Positions 26,017 through 35,524 of a DNA stretch of 64,000 nucleotides are shown piece by piece. Both the position numbers and the translations under genes were made by a program. Origin of the DNA: Elusimicrobiota bacterium (GTDB taxonomy: Bacteria; Elusimicrobiota; UBA8919). The DNA lies in the NCBI GenBank assembly GCA_028718185.1, contig JAQUMH010000001.1, forward strand, positions 653,186 through 717,185, given 5' to 3'. Positions within the stretch are counted from its first letter, which is position 1; every line of letters starts with the position of its first letter. Below the pieces are notes generated by a model, which saw only the letters and a program-made list of their open reading frames with translations, had not been told where the DNA came from and ran no database searches.

Positions 26017-29000
26017 CTATTTTATCACACCTATTCTCCCCGTTTTCTTGTCACCGTTTTCACCTTCTATTATATATATGTATAGTCCCGTCTCTACTTC
26101 ATCGTTTTCTTCGTTCTTGCCATTCCATTCTGCTTTGCCGCTGGTTCCATCGTTGTTGGATGTGCCTGTATCTAATGTCCTAACTAATCTACCTGATACG
26201 TTATATATCTTTATTTTGGGATTCTTTGGCAAGTTAGTAAATTTCAATGTGTTCCTTACTGATTTTGAAAAGTTAACAGGATTAGGATATACTTTCAAAT
26301 TATCTAGGTTGACTGATATTGCCTTGCCTATTGTATATATTGAAAAATGTTGGACTTGTGCTTCAACTACTTTATTTGCTTTATCCACTTTGTTTTGCCC
26401 GTCAGTAACTACTTTCCATTCTTCTTTATTCTCATCTAACCTTACTATCTTTAGGTCATCTACGGATATATCGGTACCATCTGCTATATTATCGTTATTA
26501 TCGTCTTTATATGGTATTTTAATATTAACAAGCTCATCAAAATTATCTGTATAACAATCACCATCATCTTTATATGCTGCAAACTCACGCACTGCATTTG
26601 ATATTACCTTGCCTGTAACTTTATCTGTCGCATTATGTATTTTATTTTTATGGATTATCGTTAAATCTGTTAATGTATTTATACATATAAAAATATTATT
26701 AACTATTGCATTAGGCGGAATTGTCGCTGTTGTGTTAGGGTCTTCACTGGCTACTATTGTGCCTCCTACAGTTGAATATATCAGTACTCCTACGTTTACA
26801 TTTGCATCTGCAGTTAAATTGTTTACTGTAGCTCGTATTGTGTTTACTTCCGGCTTAATGGCAGTATCTCGTTTAAATGTTACCTTTGCCTGACCATTAG
26901 TATCAGTTAGAACTGAAGATGCACTTATACTTCCACTACCTTTGACTACGCTAAAACCTACATACACATTATTAAGCGCATTACCGTAAACATCAATTAA
27001 TGTTGCAGTTATTTCTGAACTCTGTCCGGTTATAATTGTACCAGGGTTAGCAGATATACTCAGTTTTGAAGTATTATCTGCAAAACCTATTACAGTTATA
27101 CTTGAAGATTTACCTGTAATACTGTTTATATCCGTTACTCTTATTTTAATGTTTTCCGCTTTAGTATATGTCTGGTTAGATATTGTTACCGTTCCGTTGA
27201 CCAGATTGGCAATGCTTACCCCTAATATGCCGCCTCCTGCACGAGTTTCGTTGCTTGTTAATACCGTCTGAATATTTACAGTACCGGAATAACTTGTTAT
27301 TGTATCATTACTGGAACTTTTTGCTGCTATTGTTATTGAAAAATCATTGCCTGCGGGGACACTTGTTGGAGCTGTTACTTCAAAATGATTATATGTTATA
27401 GCTTTAATAAAACAACTTGTTGTATTTGACATTAATGACGGGTTACCGGATGTGTCTGCTGATTCTATTGCAAAGTAATATGTTGCTCCCTCTGATAGGT
27501 TGCCTAATGTTTTACTTTCAATTGTCCCATAAGCGGATGGTATCCATGTTTGTGTATATGTTGTTGCATTATTAAAATCTGCTTGACTGGATATTGGTGT
27601 AATAGCGTACTTTAATATGTATGATGCTACTCCTACTTCGTCGCTTGGGGCACTCCATGTTATTTCTGCTGTCCCTAATGTTGAACCTGTAGCAGCAGTT
27701 AAGTTTGTTATCTGGGTAGGTGGAGTAATATCAACTATATCAGGAGCATCTATTGAAGTTGTTGGAGTTCCCGTTGCAGAAGAATTCCATACATCATATG
27801 CAGAAAAATAATATGTGTAATCTGTTCCAAGTGCCAAAGTCATTGAAGAAGAGTATATCTTACCATCAGTATATGTCGTATCTGCAGTGTCAACTGCTGT
27901 CATCGTAAATGGACTGCCGGTTATATTTGTCCCGCTCTTTTTAATATATAACTTCGGATAACCACTTGCTGGTGCATCATTGTCCTCATGTATATATTTC
28001 ACCCGGTAAATATACGTATTTGTTGATGCACCAATTTCAGGGTCAAGCCCATCTGTGATATAATTTATATCTTCTGTCCAAGAAAGTGTTGGACCTTTTT
28101 TAGCTATTGCATCAGGGGCATCTATAGGGGTTACCGGGGTTCCGATTGCAGAAGAATTCCACACATCGTACGTCTCAAAATAATAGGTATACTCGGACCC
28201 GGCAGAAAGTCCAGTTTTTGAATATGTATAAATTGCCCCTGTATTGTAATTTCCTGAAACATAAGTCATTGTAAACGGACTGCCGCTGATTTCCACCCCG
28301 CCATTTTTTATATGAACTCTGGGAGAAGTAGTTGATGGTGCATCGTTATCAGCATCTGAATACATTACTCTATATACAAATTGAGATGTCGTTGAACCAG
28401 CTAATGGATAAACCCCTGACGCAGTATAATTCGGTTCATTTGTCCATGTTAAAACAGGTGCATGATTATTAGGCTCAGGCCACACACAATTTACTACCAC
28501 ACCATTTGAAGGAATTGCATTTGACATAACAGACAGTAGCCAAAAACCGCTGGCTAAATTGTTTGGTGTCTTGAAAGACATTTCGGTGTCCGCATTCTGC
28601 CACTGGATAGAGGTCATCGGATAGACAGAAGTTGTAACATCTATAAGCCAGCCTCCTTCTGATATACTGCCATTACTACCAGTATTCATCTTTTGCAGAT
28701 AGACCCTTGGATAGTTTGTCGGTGAGTTTATAGAGGCATAATTACCACCCGAACCCTCAGAATAGCCCCTAAACCTTTGTCCTGTGAGTGTGAAAACTGT
28801 GTCTTTTGATACATTGACAGGAAAATTTCCCGAACCGTTAACTGTTGCTATTGACGGCTGCATAGTTGATGCAGCTACTGAATAGTCGTATTCTGTGTAT
28901 CTTACTAATTCCGCTGTAGAAAGGGTTTCTGAAATACCCCACCCACCTATAATAAGGACTTTGCCATTGGGTAATAATGTCGCTGTATGGTAACACCTTG

Positions 29001-32000
29001 AGCTTAACATAGAGTTGGTAGTGGAAAATATGCCTGCTGATGGATCATATAACTCTGCTGTGGAGAGGGCAGGTGCTGAATCATTATACCCACCTGTTAT
29101 AAGAACTTTGCTATTGGGTAACAATGTCGCCATATGTGCAAACCTTGAAGTTGTCATAGAGCCAGTAGTAGAAAATGTACCTACTGATGGGTCATATAAC
29201 TCTGCTGTGGAAAGTAATCCTGATGAAGGAGTAGAAGAAGTCCCACCTGTAATAAGAACTTTACCATTGGGTAACAATGTTGCTGTGGCGAATTCTCTTA
29301 CGATTGTCATAGAACCGGTTGTCGAAAATGTACCTGCTGACGGATCATATAACTCTGCTGTGGAAAGTAATCCTGAAGCTGTACCATTAGAAGTCCCACC
29401 TGTTATAAGGACTTTGCCGTTAGGTAATAATGTCACTGTATGCCACTGCCTTGCAGTTGACATAGAGCTAGTAGCAGAAAATGTTCCCTCTCCAGCAGGA
29501 TCATATATTTCCGCTGTGGAGAGAACTACTGAAGCAACATTCCCACCTATTATAAGGACTTTGCCATTAGGTAATAATGTCGCTGTATGACTATATCTTT
29601 TAGTTGTCATAGAGCCAGTAGTAGAAAATGTGCCTGATGACGGGTCATATAATTCTGCTGTGGAGAGATATCCTGAAATATTATTCCAACCACCTGTTAT
29701 AAGAACTTTGCCATTGGGTAACAATGTCGCCGTAGGTAACTCTCTTTTAGATGACATGGAACCGGTAGTTGAAAATGTTCCCGCCCCAGCGGGATCATAT
29801 AACTCCGCTGTGGAAATACCACCACCCCATCCACCAGTTGTAAGAACTTTGCCGTTAGGTAACAATGTTGCCGTATGCAGTTGCCTTGCAGTTGACATAG
29901 AGCCGGTTGCAGAAAATGCACCTGCTGACGGGTCATATAATTCTGCTGTGGAGAGAAATTCTGAAATATTATTCCAACCACCTGTTATAAAGACTTTCCC
30001 ATTGGGTAACAATGTCACTGTAAAAGATCTTCTTCCTGTTAACATAGAGCCGGTAGTGGAAAATGTACCTGTTGACGGGTCATATAACTCCGCTGTGGAG
30101 AGTAATCCTGAATCTGTAGCATTAGAATTACCACCTGTTATAAGAACTTTGCCACTGGGTAACAATGTCGCACTATGAACATATCTTGTTGTTGACATAG
30201 AACCGGTTGTCGAAAATGTTCCTGCTGATGGGTCATATAATTCAGCTGTGGAAAAGTATGTTGTACCGTACCCACCTGCTATAAGGACTTTGCCATTGGG
30301 CAACAACGTCGCCGTATGACCTTGTTTTGCAGTTGACATAGAACCGGTTGTAGAAAATGTCCCTGCTGATGGGTCATATAATTCAGCTGTTGATAGGTAT
30401 GCTGAAACAGAATACCCGCCTGCTATAAGGACTTTAGCGTTAGGTAATAATGTTGCTGTGTGGTATGTTCTTGTAGTTGACATAGAACCAGTTGTGGAAA
30501 ATGTGCCTGTTGCCGGATCATATAATTCTGCTGTGGAAAGAGCTATTACATCACTCCCACCTGTTATAAGAACTTTACCATTGGGCAATAATGTCGCGGT
30601 ATGATATAGTCTTGCAGTTGACATAGAGCCGGTTGTGGAAAATGTACCTGCTGACGGGTCATATAACTCCGCTGTGGATAGGCTGATAGATGAACCATTA
30701 TTCACACCTTCATACCCCCCTGTAATAAGAACTTTGCCATTGGGTAACAATGTCGCTGTGTGAAATCCCCTTCTAGTCGTCATAGAGCCAGTTGTGGAAA
30801 ATGTGCCTGATGATGGATCATATAATTCTGCTGTAGAGAGAAGTGTTGGACCAATATTATACCCGCCTGTTATAAGGACTTTGCCATTAGGCAATAATGT
30901 CGCTGCGTGCTGACCTCTTACAGTTGACATAGAGTTAGTTGTTCTCCATGTCGGGTCTATAAGTACCGGATATTTTAAATTCTCATTATTAAATGAAAGT
31001 TTTACAAAATGCCTATCATTTTGCTGTAGTTGCAGAGCTTGCTCTGCTTGTTTTGTAGTCAAAGCAAGCTTTGACACTACATTGTCATTGCAGACTTCCC
31101 ACTTGCCTTCAACTTTTTTACCTGTAGCATCAAAGATAACAGGTTTTGATAGTGTTAGTCCGGAAACATTTATTTCTCCTGATTCATTTATGGAAACATT
31201 TTTTGCATTATATTCATATTCAAATTCCAATGGTGCGGTTTTATCTCTTAGTAAAATCATTTCCTGGCACTGGTTATTTTCGAAAACATACAGAATATCA
31301 GTTGATTGATAGGCATTTTTGTAGACAAGAACGCCTGACTCAGTTTCAGCTTTACTATCTCCACTAATATGTTTTACAGAAATTTCTTCTCTATTATATT
31401 TAACAGTGTAGCCATCTTTTATGTTTTCTGAAAAAATGAATTGTGGATTAGCAGAGCTTTGCCCTGCGGCTACATTACCTACTTCCCGCTTCTTCATCGC
31501 CTCCAATGCTTGGACTTCGGCTGGCTTTAGTGAGTCCTTTGATTGCGATGAACCGAGATAAGCCTTCTTTATCTTAATGCCGTCTTTTGTTTTTTCAAAT
31601 TCAACTCCGACAGAATTTATTATTGAGTCCTGCACTACAGAGTCGTGGAATTTCTCCTGGACAAATCTTGTGACTTGGTTGTTGTTTTTATTTGTAGTCG
31701 CAACCCCTTGGGTTGCTTCTTTTCTATCAGCACGCCAAGGGTCTACGACGACTACGTTATTCGATTCTGCTTTCTTTTTTGCTTCAACAAACAAAAATAG
31801 ATTGCGTTTTGTTTTTTCCATTTGGGGATTTTCAGTAAGTATCTCTTTACATAAATTTATCGCTTTATCTAAATCTCCATAATATGCATACGCAGTTGCA
31901 AGATTTGTTTTTGCTTCTAATTTAGCAGAGCTTCGCTCTGCGGCTACACTTACCGCTTTTTCAAGTGTCTTTACTGCTTCTTCGTAATTGCCTTTATTAA

Positions 32001-33525
32001 AATATGCAAGACCTAAATTATTAAGTCCATCAAAGAAATCTACACGTTTTTGAACCGTCTGACGATATTTTGAGATTGTCTCATCAATATTACCTGTTTT
32101 TGCTGCAATTCTGCCAAGGTCGTTTGTCGCTTCATCATATTGCGGGTCTATTTTAAGACATAATTCAAACTCTTTTGACGCTTCTTCAAACATACCCTTT
32201 GATGCATATGCACGCCCCATTCCATAATGAAGCGTCTCTGACTGAGGGCAGGTCTTTAAGTTAGCAGTTACAAATGACCAGTGGTCGTGCCAGTCACTGG
32301 TACGATTGATGGAAATGTATGCATAAAGCGAAAATAAAATTAATATAGGTAACACAAGAATCGCACTTTTGACATGTCGAACACAAGCAGACCAAGGGTC
32401 TGCAACTACATTAGCAAGTCCGCAACCTAATATTAGGCCAAAACCTGCTACGGCTAAATACAAAAATCGTTCGTTGATGATTGTTCTTATCGGGATTATG
32501 TTGGAGACAGGAGCTAACGACAGGAAAAATAAAAATATTCCAAAACTAAGTATCGGTTGGGTCTTTTTTAACCGCCAAGCTAAATATATTATACCACATA
32601 ATACAAAACCACAAATCAGAACTTCAATGTCAGCTGCATATTTTACAGAAAACAGATATTCGGCACTTAATGGATACGGGGCAAACATTAACTTAATATA
32701 ATATGCAAAACCTTTAACCATCGTAAGCATTTGTGGGATAAATCCGCCCGCCCAGTAGGTTGTCTGTGCTGTCTGCCCGATTACTGTTGAACGAATCAGG
32801 ACAAAGAAGAATAGTATGGCAAAATATGGGAAAGAACGATAAAAGGCACTAAAGAGTTTTTGTTTGTTCAATATATATTCATATGCAAGAATTACCAATG
32901 GTAATGAGATTGCCATCTCTTTGGAAAGCAGCGACAATATAAAACAGGAAGTGGGAAGTAGGAAGCCCTCCACTAAATCTTTGGCGGGCAAGTAGGAAGT
33001 TGAAAATTGTTTATTATTTGTGTTTTGCGTATGTTCCGCGTGTTTTATATAGAAAATCAAACTTAGCAAATAGAAAAACAAAAACAGTATGTTTGAACGC
33101 TGGCTGACCCAGGCTACTGTTTCTGCCTGGACAGGATGGATTAGAAAAACTATTGCTGTAATAAATGCAGGGAGTTCTTTTCTAGTTATTAAAAATATTA
33201 GCCAGAATAGCAGAAGTCCATTGATTAAGTGAATTATTAGATTTGCCAGGTGAAATGACTTCGGATTAAGTCCGGAAAGCTTATAGTTTAATGCATAACT
33301 GAATGTTGTTAGCGGTCGCCAGATGTCGCGGTTCATTTGCGGGTTATTGGAAGATGTTCCCGGTGAGAAAAACTTTGCAACCGGAGTTAATGTACGGATA
33401 TTCTCGTTTAATACGATAAATGTGTCATCATCATAAAGAAACTGGTTATTAGCGACATTCTTCCAAACTAAAAATCCACTAATAATCAATAATATACTAA
33501 AAAATATGTTTTTTTTCATATTCAC
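26017..33525 (-). CDS. Giant envelope protein: GT-C membrane domain, TPR, 14 kelch repeats, Ig-like domains, FlgD-like tail
   Basis: A 2502-residue protein. Residues ~1-420 are a multi-helix TMTC/DUF1736-type GT-C domain, with the first-loop acidic motif FLYDDDTF and RPLTTFSYALNYKLSGLNP. TPRs follow (~425-590), then a linker, then 14 kelch repeats of ~48-53 residues (~861-1547; consensus SMSTARxxHTATLLPNGKVL then STAELYDPSAGTFS). After these come a galactose-oxidase-like E-set domain, two related ~115-residue beta domains, an FN3 domain, an invasin-like Big_1 domain and a C-terminal FlgD/T9SS-like domain from ~2409 (LKVYPNPVNF). Fragments of dispersed palindromic repeats are translated in frame at six places in the N-terminal third. 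An ECF-type promoter lies ~100 nt upstream. The membrane/propeller fusion is unusual and substrate is unknown. Confidence 0.8.
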   Translation of the reverse strand: MNMKKNIFFSILLIISGFLVWKNVANNQFLYDDDTFIVLNENIRTLTPVAKFFSPGTSSNNPQMNRDIWRPLTTFSYALNYKLSGLNPKSFHLANLIIHLINGLLLFWLIFLITRKELPAFITAIVFLIHPVQAETVAWVSQRSNILFLFFYLLSLIFYIKHAEHTQNTNNKQFSTSYLPAKDLVEGFLLPTSCFILSLLSKEMAISLPLVILAYEYILNKQKLFSAFYRSFPYFAILFFFVLIRSTVIGQTAQTTYWAGGFIPQMLTMVKGFAYYIKLMFAPYPLSAEYLFSVKYAADIEVLICGFVLCGIIYLAWRLKKTQPILSFGIFLFFLSLAPVSNIIPIRTIINERFLYLAVAGFGLILGCGLANVVADPWSACVRHVKSAILVLPILILFSLYAYISINRTSDWHDHWSFVTANLKTCPQSETLHYGMGRAYASKGMFEEASKEFELCLKIDPQYDEATNDLGRIAAKTGNIDETISKYRQTVQKRVDFFDGLNNLGLAYFNKGNYEEAVKTLEKAVSVAAERSSAKLEAKTNLATAYAYYGDLDKAINLCKEILTENPQMEKTKRNLFLFVEAKKKAESNNVVVVDPWRADRKEATQGVATTNKNNNQVTRFVQEKFHDSVVQDSIINSVGVEFEKTKDGIKIKKAYLGSSQSKDSLKPAEVQALEAMKKREVGNVAAGQSSANPQFIFSENIKDGYTVKYNREEISVKHISGDSKAETESGVLVYKNAYQSTDILYVFENNQCQEMILLRDKTAPLEFEYEYNAKNVSINESGEINVSGLTLSKPVIFDATGKKVEGKWEVCNDNVVSKLALTTKQAEQALQLQQNDRHFVKLSFNNENLKYPVLIDPTWRTTNSMSTVRGQHAATLLPNGKVLITGGYNIGPTLLSTAELYDPSSGTFSTTGSMTTRRGFHTATLLPNGKVLITGGYEGVNNGSSISLSTAELYDPSAGTFSTTGSMSTARLYHTATLLPNGKVLITGGSDVIALSTAELYDPATGTFSTTGSMSTTRTYHTATLLPNAKVLIAGGYSVSAYLSTAELYDPSAGTFSTTGSMSTAKQGHTATLLPNGKVLIAGGYGTTYFSTAELYDPSAGTFSTTGSMSTTRYVHSATLLPSGKVLITGGNSNATDSGLLSTAELYDPSTGTFSTTGSMLTGRRSFTVTLLPNGKVFITGGWNNISEFLSTAELYDPSAGAFSATGSMSTARQLHTATLLPNGKVLTTGGWGGGISTAELYDPAGAGTFSTTGSMSSKRELPTATLLPNGKVLITGGWNNISGYLSTAELYDPSSGTFSTTGSMTTKRYSHTATLLPNGKVLIIGGNVASVVLSTAEIYDPAGEGTFSATSSMSTARQWHTVTLLPNGKVLITGGTSNGTASGLLSTAELYDPSAGTFSTTGSMTIVREFATATLLPNGKVLITGGTSSTPSSGLLSTAELYDPSVGTFSTTGSMTTSRFAHMATLLPNSKVLITGGYNDSAPALSTAELYDPSAGIFSTTNSMLSSRCYHTATLLPNGKVLIIGGWGISETLSTAELVRYTEYDYSVAASTMQPSIATVNGSGNFPVNVSKDTVFTLTGQRFRGYSEGSGGNYASINSPTNYPRVYLQKMNTGSNGSISEGGWLIDVTTSVYPMTSIQWQNADTEMSFKTPNNLASGFWLLSVMSNAIPSNGVVVNCVWPEPNNHAPVLTWTNEPNYTASGVYPLAGSTTSQFVYRVMYSDADNDAPSTTSPRVHIKNGGVEISGSPFTMTYVSGNYNTGAIYTYSKTGLSAGSEYTYYFETYDVWNSSAIGTPVTPIDAPDAIAKKGPTLSWTEDINYITDGLDPEIGASTNTYIYRVKYIHEDNDAPASGYPKLYIKKSGTNITGSPFTMTAVDTADTTYTDGKIYSSSMTLALGTDYTYYFSAYDVWNSSATGTPTTSIDAPDIVDITPPTQITNLTAATGSTLGTAEITWSAPSDEVGVASYILKYAITPISSQADFNNATTYTQTWIPSAYGTIESKTLGNLSEGATYYFAIESADTSGNPSLMSNTTSCFIKAITYNHFEVTAPTSVPAGNDFSITIAAKSSSNDTITSYSGTVNIQTVLTSNETRAGGGILGVSIANLVNGTVTISNQTYTKAENIKIRVTDINSITGKSSSITVIGFADNTSKLSISANPGTIITGQSSEITATLIDVYGNALNNVYVGFSVVKGSGSISASSVLTDTNGQAKVTFKRDTAIKPEVNTIRATVNNLTADANVNVGVLIYSTVGGTIVASEDPNTTATIPPNAIVNNIFICINTLTDLTIIHKNKIHNATDKVTGKVISNAVREFAAYKDDGDCYTDNFDELVNIKIPYKDDNNDNIADGTDISVDDLKIVRLDENKEEWKVVTDGQNKVDKANKVVEAQVQHFSIYTIGKAISVNLDNLKVYPNPVNFSKSVRNTLKFTNLPKNPKIKIYNVSGRLVRTLDTGTSNNDGTSGKAEWNGKNEENDEVETGLYIYIIEGENGDKKTGRIGVIK
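28885..30950. repeat. Tandem kelch-coding DNA repeats (14 units)
   Basis: Fourteen head-to-tail units of roughly 140-160 bp encode the kelch repeats of the giant protein. Stretches such as GGTCATATAATTCTGCTGTG and CATTGGGTAACAATGTCGC recur almost unchanged, so the block is prone to recombination and unit-number change. The long opposite-strand reading frames across it are shadows of the repeat. Confidence 0.9.
31026..31081. repeat. Palindromic element inside the giant coding sequence
   Basis: TGTAGTTGCAGAGCTTGCTC continues to TGC, then TTTTGTAGTCAAAGCAAGCTTTGACACTACA: two palindromes with TGTAG/CTACA borders, as in the intergenic elements. It is translated in frame as about residues 815-834 (KQAEQALQLQQND). 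Shorter fragments of the same kind lie at 31449-31480, 31731-31765, 31919-31952, 32383-32416 and 32946-33001. Confidence 0.75.
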
Positions 33526-33627
33526 TTTTCCCTATATCTATATTATTATATATAACGGACTTTTTACTTTATGTCAATGGCTTTTTGAAACTTTTTTACC
33601 TTCCGAAATATATCCCCCATTTAGTTA

Positions 33628-33653
33628 GACGAACAACTTTCAAAAACTCTGCA
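33628..33653 (-). promoter_or_regulatory. ECF-sigma-type promoter for the giant surface-protein gene
   Basis: On the minus strand TGCAGA (33653-33648) is followed after exactly 16 nt by CGTC (33631-33628). The same hexamer, spacing and flanks recur before the ECF sigma gene. This matches the layout of ECF promoters (TGMAAC-N16-CGTM). The leader to the start codon would be about 95 nt. Confidence 0.65.
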
Positions 33654-33678
33654 TTGAAAATTATTTTTTTTCATATTA

Positions 33679-34575
33679 TTAATCCTTACTGATTACTACA
33701 ATATGGTACGGTTGAGTAAGTTGCTGGGTGACGGTGGTGTTTGGTGATGGGACTGTTTCTACTGTTTCTATGTAGATATTGCTGTCTGTTTCTTCTATTT
33801 CTGATATTTGTATTCCGTAACCGCCGGTTTTTTGCTCGCCCATAAAAACTGCTATAACAATTTCTTTGTTGAAATCTATTTCGGGAATAGAACCTGTTTT
33901 GCCTGTGTGTGTTTCCCACAGGGCCTGCCATTCTTTCTGTGTTTTTATAACTAAGGATTTTTTTGTCTTTATACCGCTGTTTGTATCCTGCCATTGTTTA
34001 AGGATTCTTTTTGTTTTATATTTTGGTCCCGCACCCCTGAGTATAACCTGACTGTCTTTCCCAACATCAGCTTTGGCGAATTCTATTGTTCTTATTATTT
34101 CTTTTCGTTGTCCCTTAATGGTGGTTTTTTTGTTGATTTCTTTTATTTTAGATGCTACTTTGATTTGTGGTTGTGGACTACTTGCTTTTTCTACATTGGT
34201 CACGGTTGGCGCATTAGCAACTAACACTGTTTTATCTTTTTTGAATGTAAAACATACTATACCAACCAACAATATAATCACGGTCGCTGAAATTGGTATG
34301 AATATATTATGTTTTATTCCAAGAAATGGATGTTTATTTGATTCGAGTACGGTTTGAGCAGCGTCAAGTTTAAGTCCGAATTTCTGGTAATAATCTGCAG
34401 GAAGTTCTTTTTCGTTTACTGTTTTAAGTAAATTGATGGTAGTTTTAAATTCTTCTAAAAACTGTGAGCAATCTTTACAATGCTGGATATGGACATGGAC
34501 TTCTTCTTTTAGTTTGGGGTCTAGTTTATCTTCCAGATAAAGTGATAATAAATCCTGTATTTTTTCGCAATTCAT
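33679..34575 (-). CDS. Anti-sigma factor with zinc-finger and PrcB-like C-terminal domain
   Basis: A 298-residue membrane protein. The N-terminal cytoplasmic part is a zf-HC2 anti-sigma domain (MNCEKIQDLLSLYLEDKLD and HVHIQHCKDCSQF with the H-x3-C-x2-C zinc ligands). A transmembrane helix follows at ~90-112 (IFIPISATVIILLVGIVCF). The periplasmic part ends in a PrcB_C-like domain (KEIVIAVFMGEQKTGGYGIQ, then a strand-rich end). It probably binds and silences the ECF sigma factor encoded upstream until an envelope signal releases it. The sigma gene ends 232 nt upstream, with a repeat in between. Confidence 0.85.
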   Translation of the reverse strand: MNCEKIQDLLSLYLEDKLDPKLKEEVHVHIQHCKDCSQFLEEFKTTINLLKTVNEKELPADYYQKFGLKLDAAQTVLESNKHPFLGIKHNIFIPISATVIILLVGIVCFTFKKDKTVLVANAPTVTNVEKASSPQPQIKVASKIKEINKKTTIKGQRKEIIRTIEFAKADVGKDSQVILRGAGPKYKTKRILKQWQDTNSGIKTKKSLVIKTQKEWQALWETHTGKTGSIPEIDFNKEIVIAVFMGEQKTGGYGIQISEIEETDSNIYIETVETVPSPNTTVTQQLTQPYHIVVISKD

Positions 34576-34688
34576 AATTTTACCTCTGGCATGAAAATAT
34601 GTAATGTGCGATGTGTGAAGTGTAATGAATAACTAAAAACACATTATATTTTTTCATATCTATTAATCTATTTTTTAACATTAACTGA

Positions 34689-34785
34689 CTTTGGGCGGGC
34701 AAGCCCGCCCCTACGCGTAAGTAACAAACATTTTGTACATCAACTCATAGCACCGCAAGGCGGTGCGACTACAAATATGGCTTAA
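34689..34785. repeat. Two perfect palindromes between sigma and anti-sigma genes
   Basis: GGGCGGGCAAGCCCGCCC followed by CTACGCG, and GCACCGCAAGGCGGTGC followed by GACTACA. These have the same borders (CTACGCG, CTACA) as the other dispersed palindromes but different stems. Nothing else is recognisable in the 232-nt gap. Confidence 0.65.
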
Positions 34786-34807
34786 TCCATTCATAGAGAG
34801 GGGATGT

Positions 34808-35389
34808 TTATTGTTTTGGCTCTATGTATGGTTTGAGATGTTTGTTCATCTCTTTTATTCCTCTTGTTAATCTGGCGCTTATTGTGCCTATGGGACAATT
34901 GCATATTTTCGCAATTTCTTCCAGCGATTTGCCCTCAATATACTTAAGGACAATTGCGATTTTTTGGTCCGGAGTTAAAACATCCAGTGATTTTTTTATA
35001 ATTTTTTCTAATTCTTTGTTTTCCATATTTTGCTCGGCAATTAAACCGGAATCTGCAAACTCTCTTTGGAATTCCCCGCCATCTAATTTTATTGTTTCAT
35101 CAATAGAAGTAAAATTAAGTACCTTTCGCTTCCTTGAAATATCAATCCATAAATTAACTGCAATCTGATGTAACCATGTTGAAAAACTTGATTTCTGTTG
35201 AAAATCCTTTATTGACTGCAGTGCTTTAAGAAGTACATTCTGCGAAAGGTCTTCCGCATCCGTAGTGTTCCCGGAAAGCCGGTAACACAGGTTGTATACT
35301 TCTTTGGCGTATTTTCTAACTAATATATCAAAAGATTCTTTGTTGCCTTGTTTAGCAGAAAGAATTATTTTGTCTTCACTGTAATCCAT
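34808..35389 (-). CDS. ECF-type RNA polymerase sigma factor
   Basis: A 193-residue sigma-70 family protein with region 2 (ESFDILVRKYAKEVYNLCYR, DAEDLSQNVLLKALQSI) and region 4 (LEEIAKICNCPIGTISARLT, a helix-turn-helix); region 3 is absent, as in the ECF group. The anti-sigma gene follows on the same strand. Its own promoter region matches the one before the giant surface-protein gene, so it is probably autoregulated and controls envelope proteins. Start ATG at 35389 with GGAG/AGGG upstream. Confidence 0.92.
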   Translation of the reverse strand: MDYSEDKIILSAKQGNKESFDILVRKYAKEVYNLCYRLSGNTTDAEDLSQNVLLKALQSIKDFQQKSSFSTWLHQIAVNLWIDISRKRKVLNFTSIDETIKLDGGEFQREFADSGLIAEQNMENKELEKIIKKSLDVLTPDQKIAIVLKYIEGKSLEEIAKICNCPIGTISARLTRGIKEMNKHLKPYIEPKQ

Positions 35390-35403
35390 TCCCTACTCCA
35401 TTA

Positions 35404-35429
35404 GACGAACAACTATTAAAAACTCTGCA
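35404..35429 (-). promoter_or_regulatory. ECF-type promoter of the sigma/anti-sigma operon
   Basis: TGCAGA (35429-35424), 16 nt, CGTC (35407-35404) on the minus strand, within a ~40-nt stretch nearly identical to 33628-33653 and flanks. The start codon of the sigma gene lies 15 nt past the -10, giving a very short leader. Confidence 0.65.
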
Positions 35430-35524
35430 TGGAAAAATAATATTATGGCTTGCCAAGGGCGAACAACTACAACAACGTTATAGTGATTCTATTTATCTTG
35501 CCAAGAACAAGATACTACATAACT

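Noticed and set aside
29015-30178. Two long opposite-strand reading frames (191 and 182 codons) with a repeated VENVPADGSYNSAVE pattern
   Set aside because: They mirror the kelch-coding repeats; the regularity comes from the DNA repeat, with no start signals and no known domain.
28885-30950. Possible CRISPR-like array because of regular repeats
   Set aside because: Units are ~150 bp, fully coding, with no short identical repeat/unique spacer structure and no cas genes.
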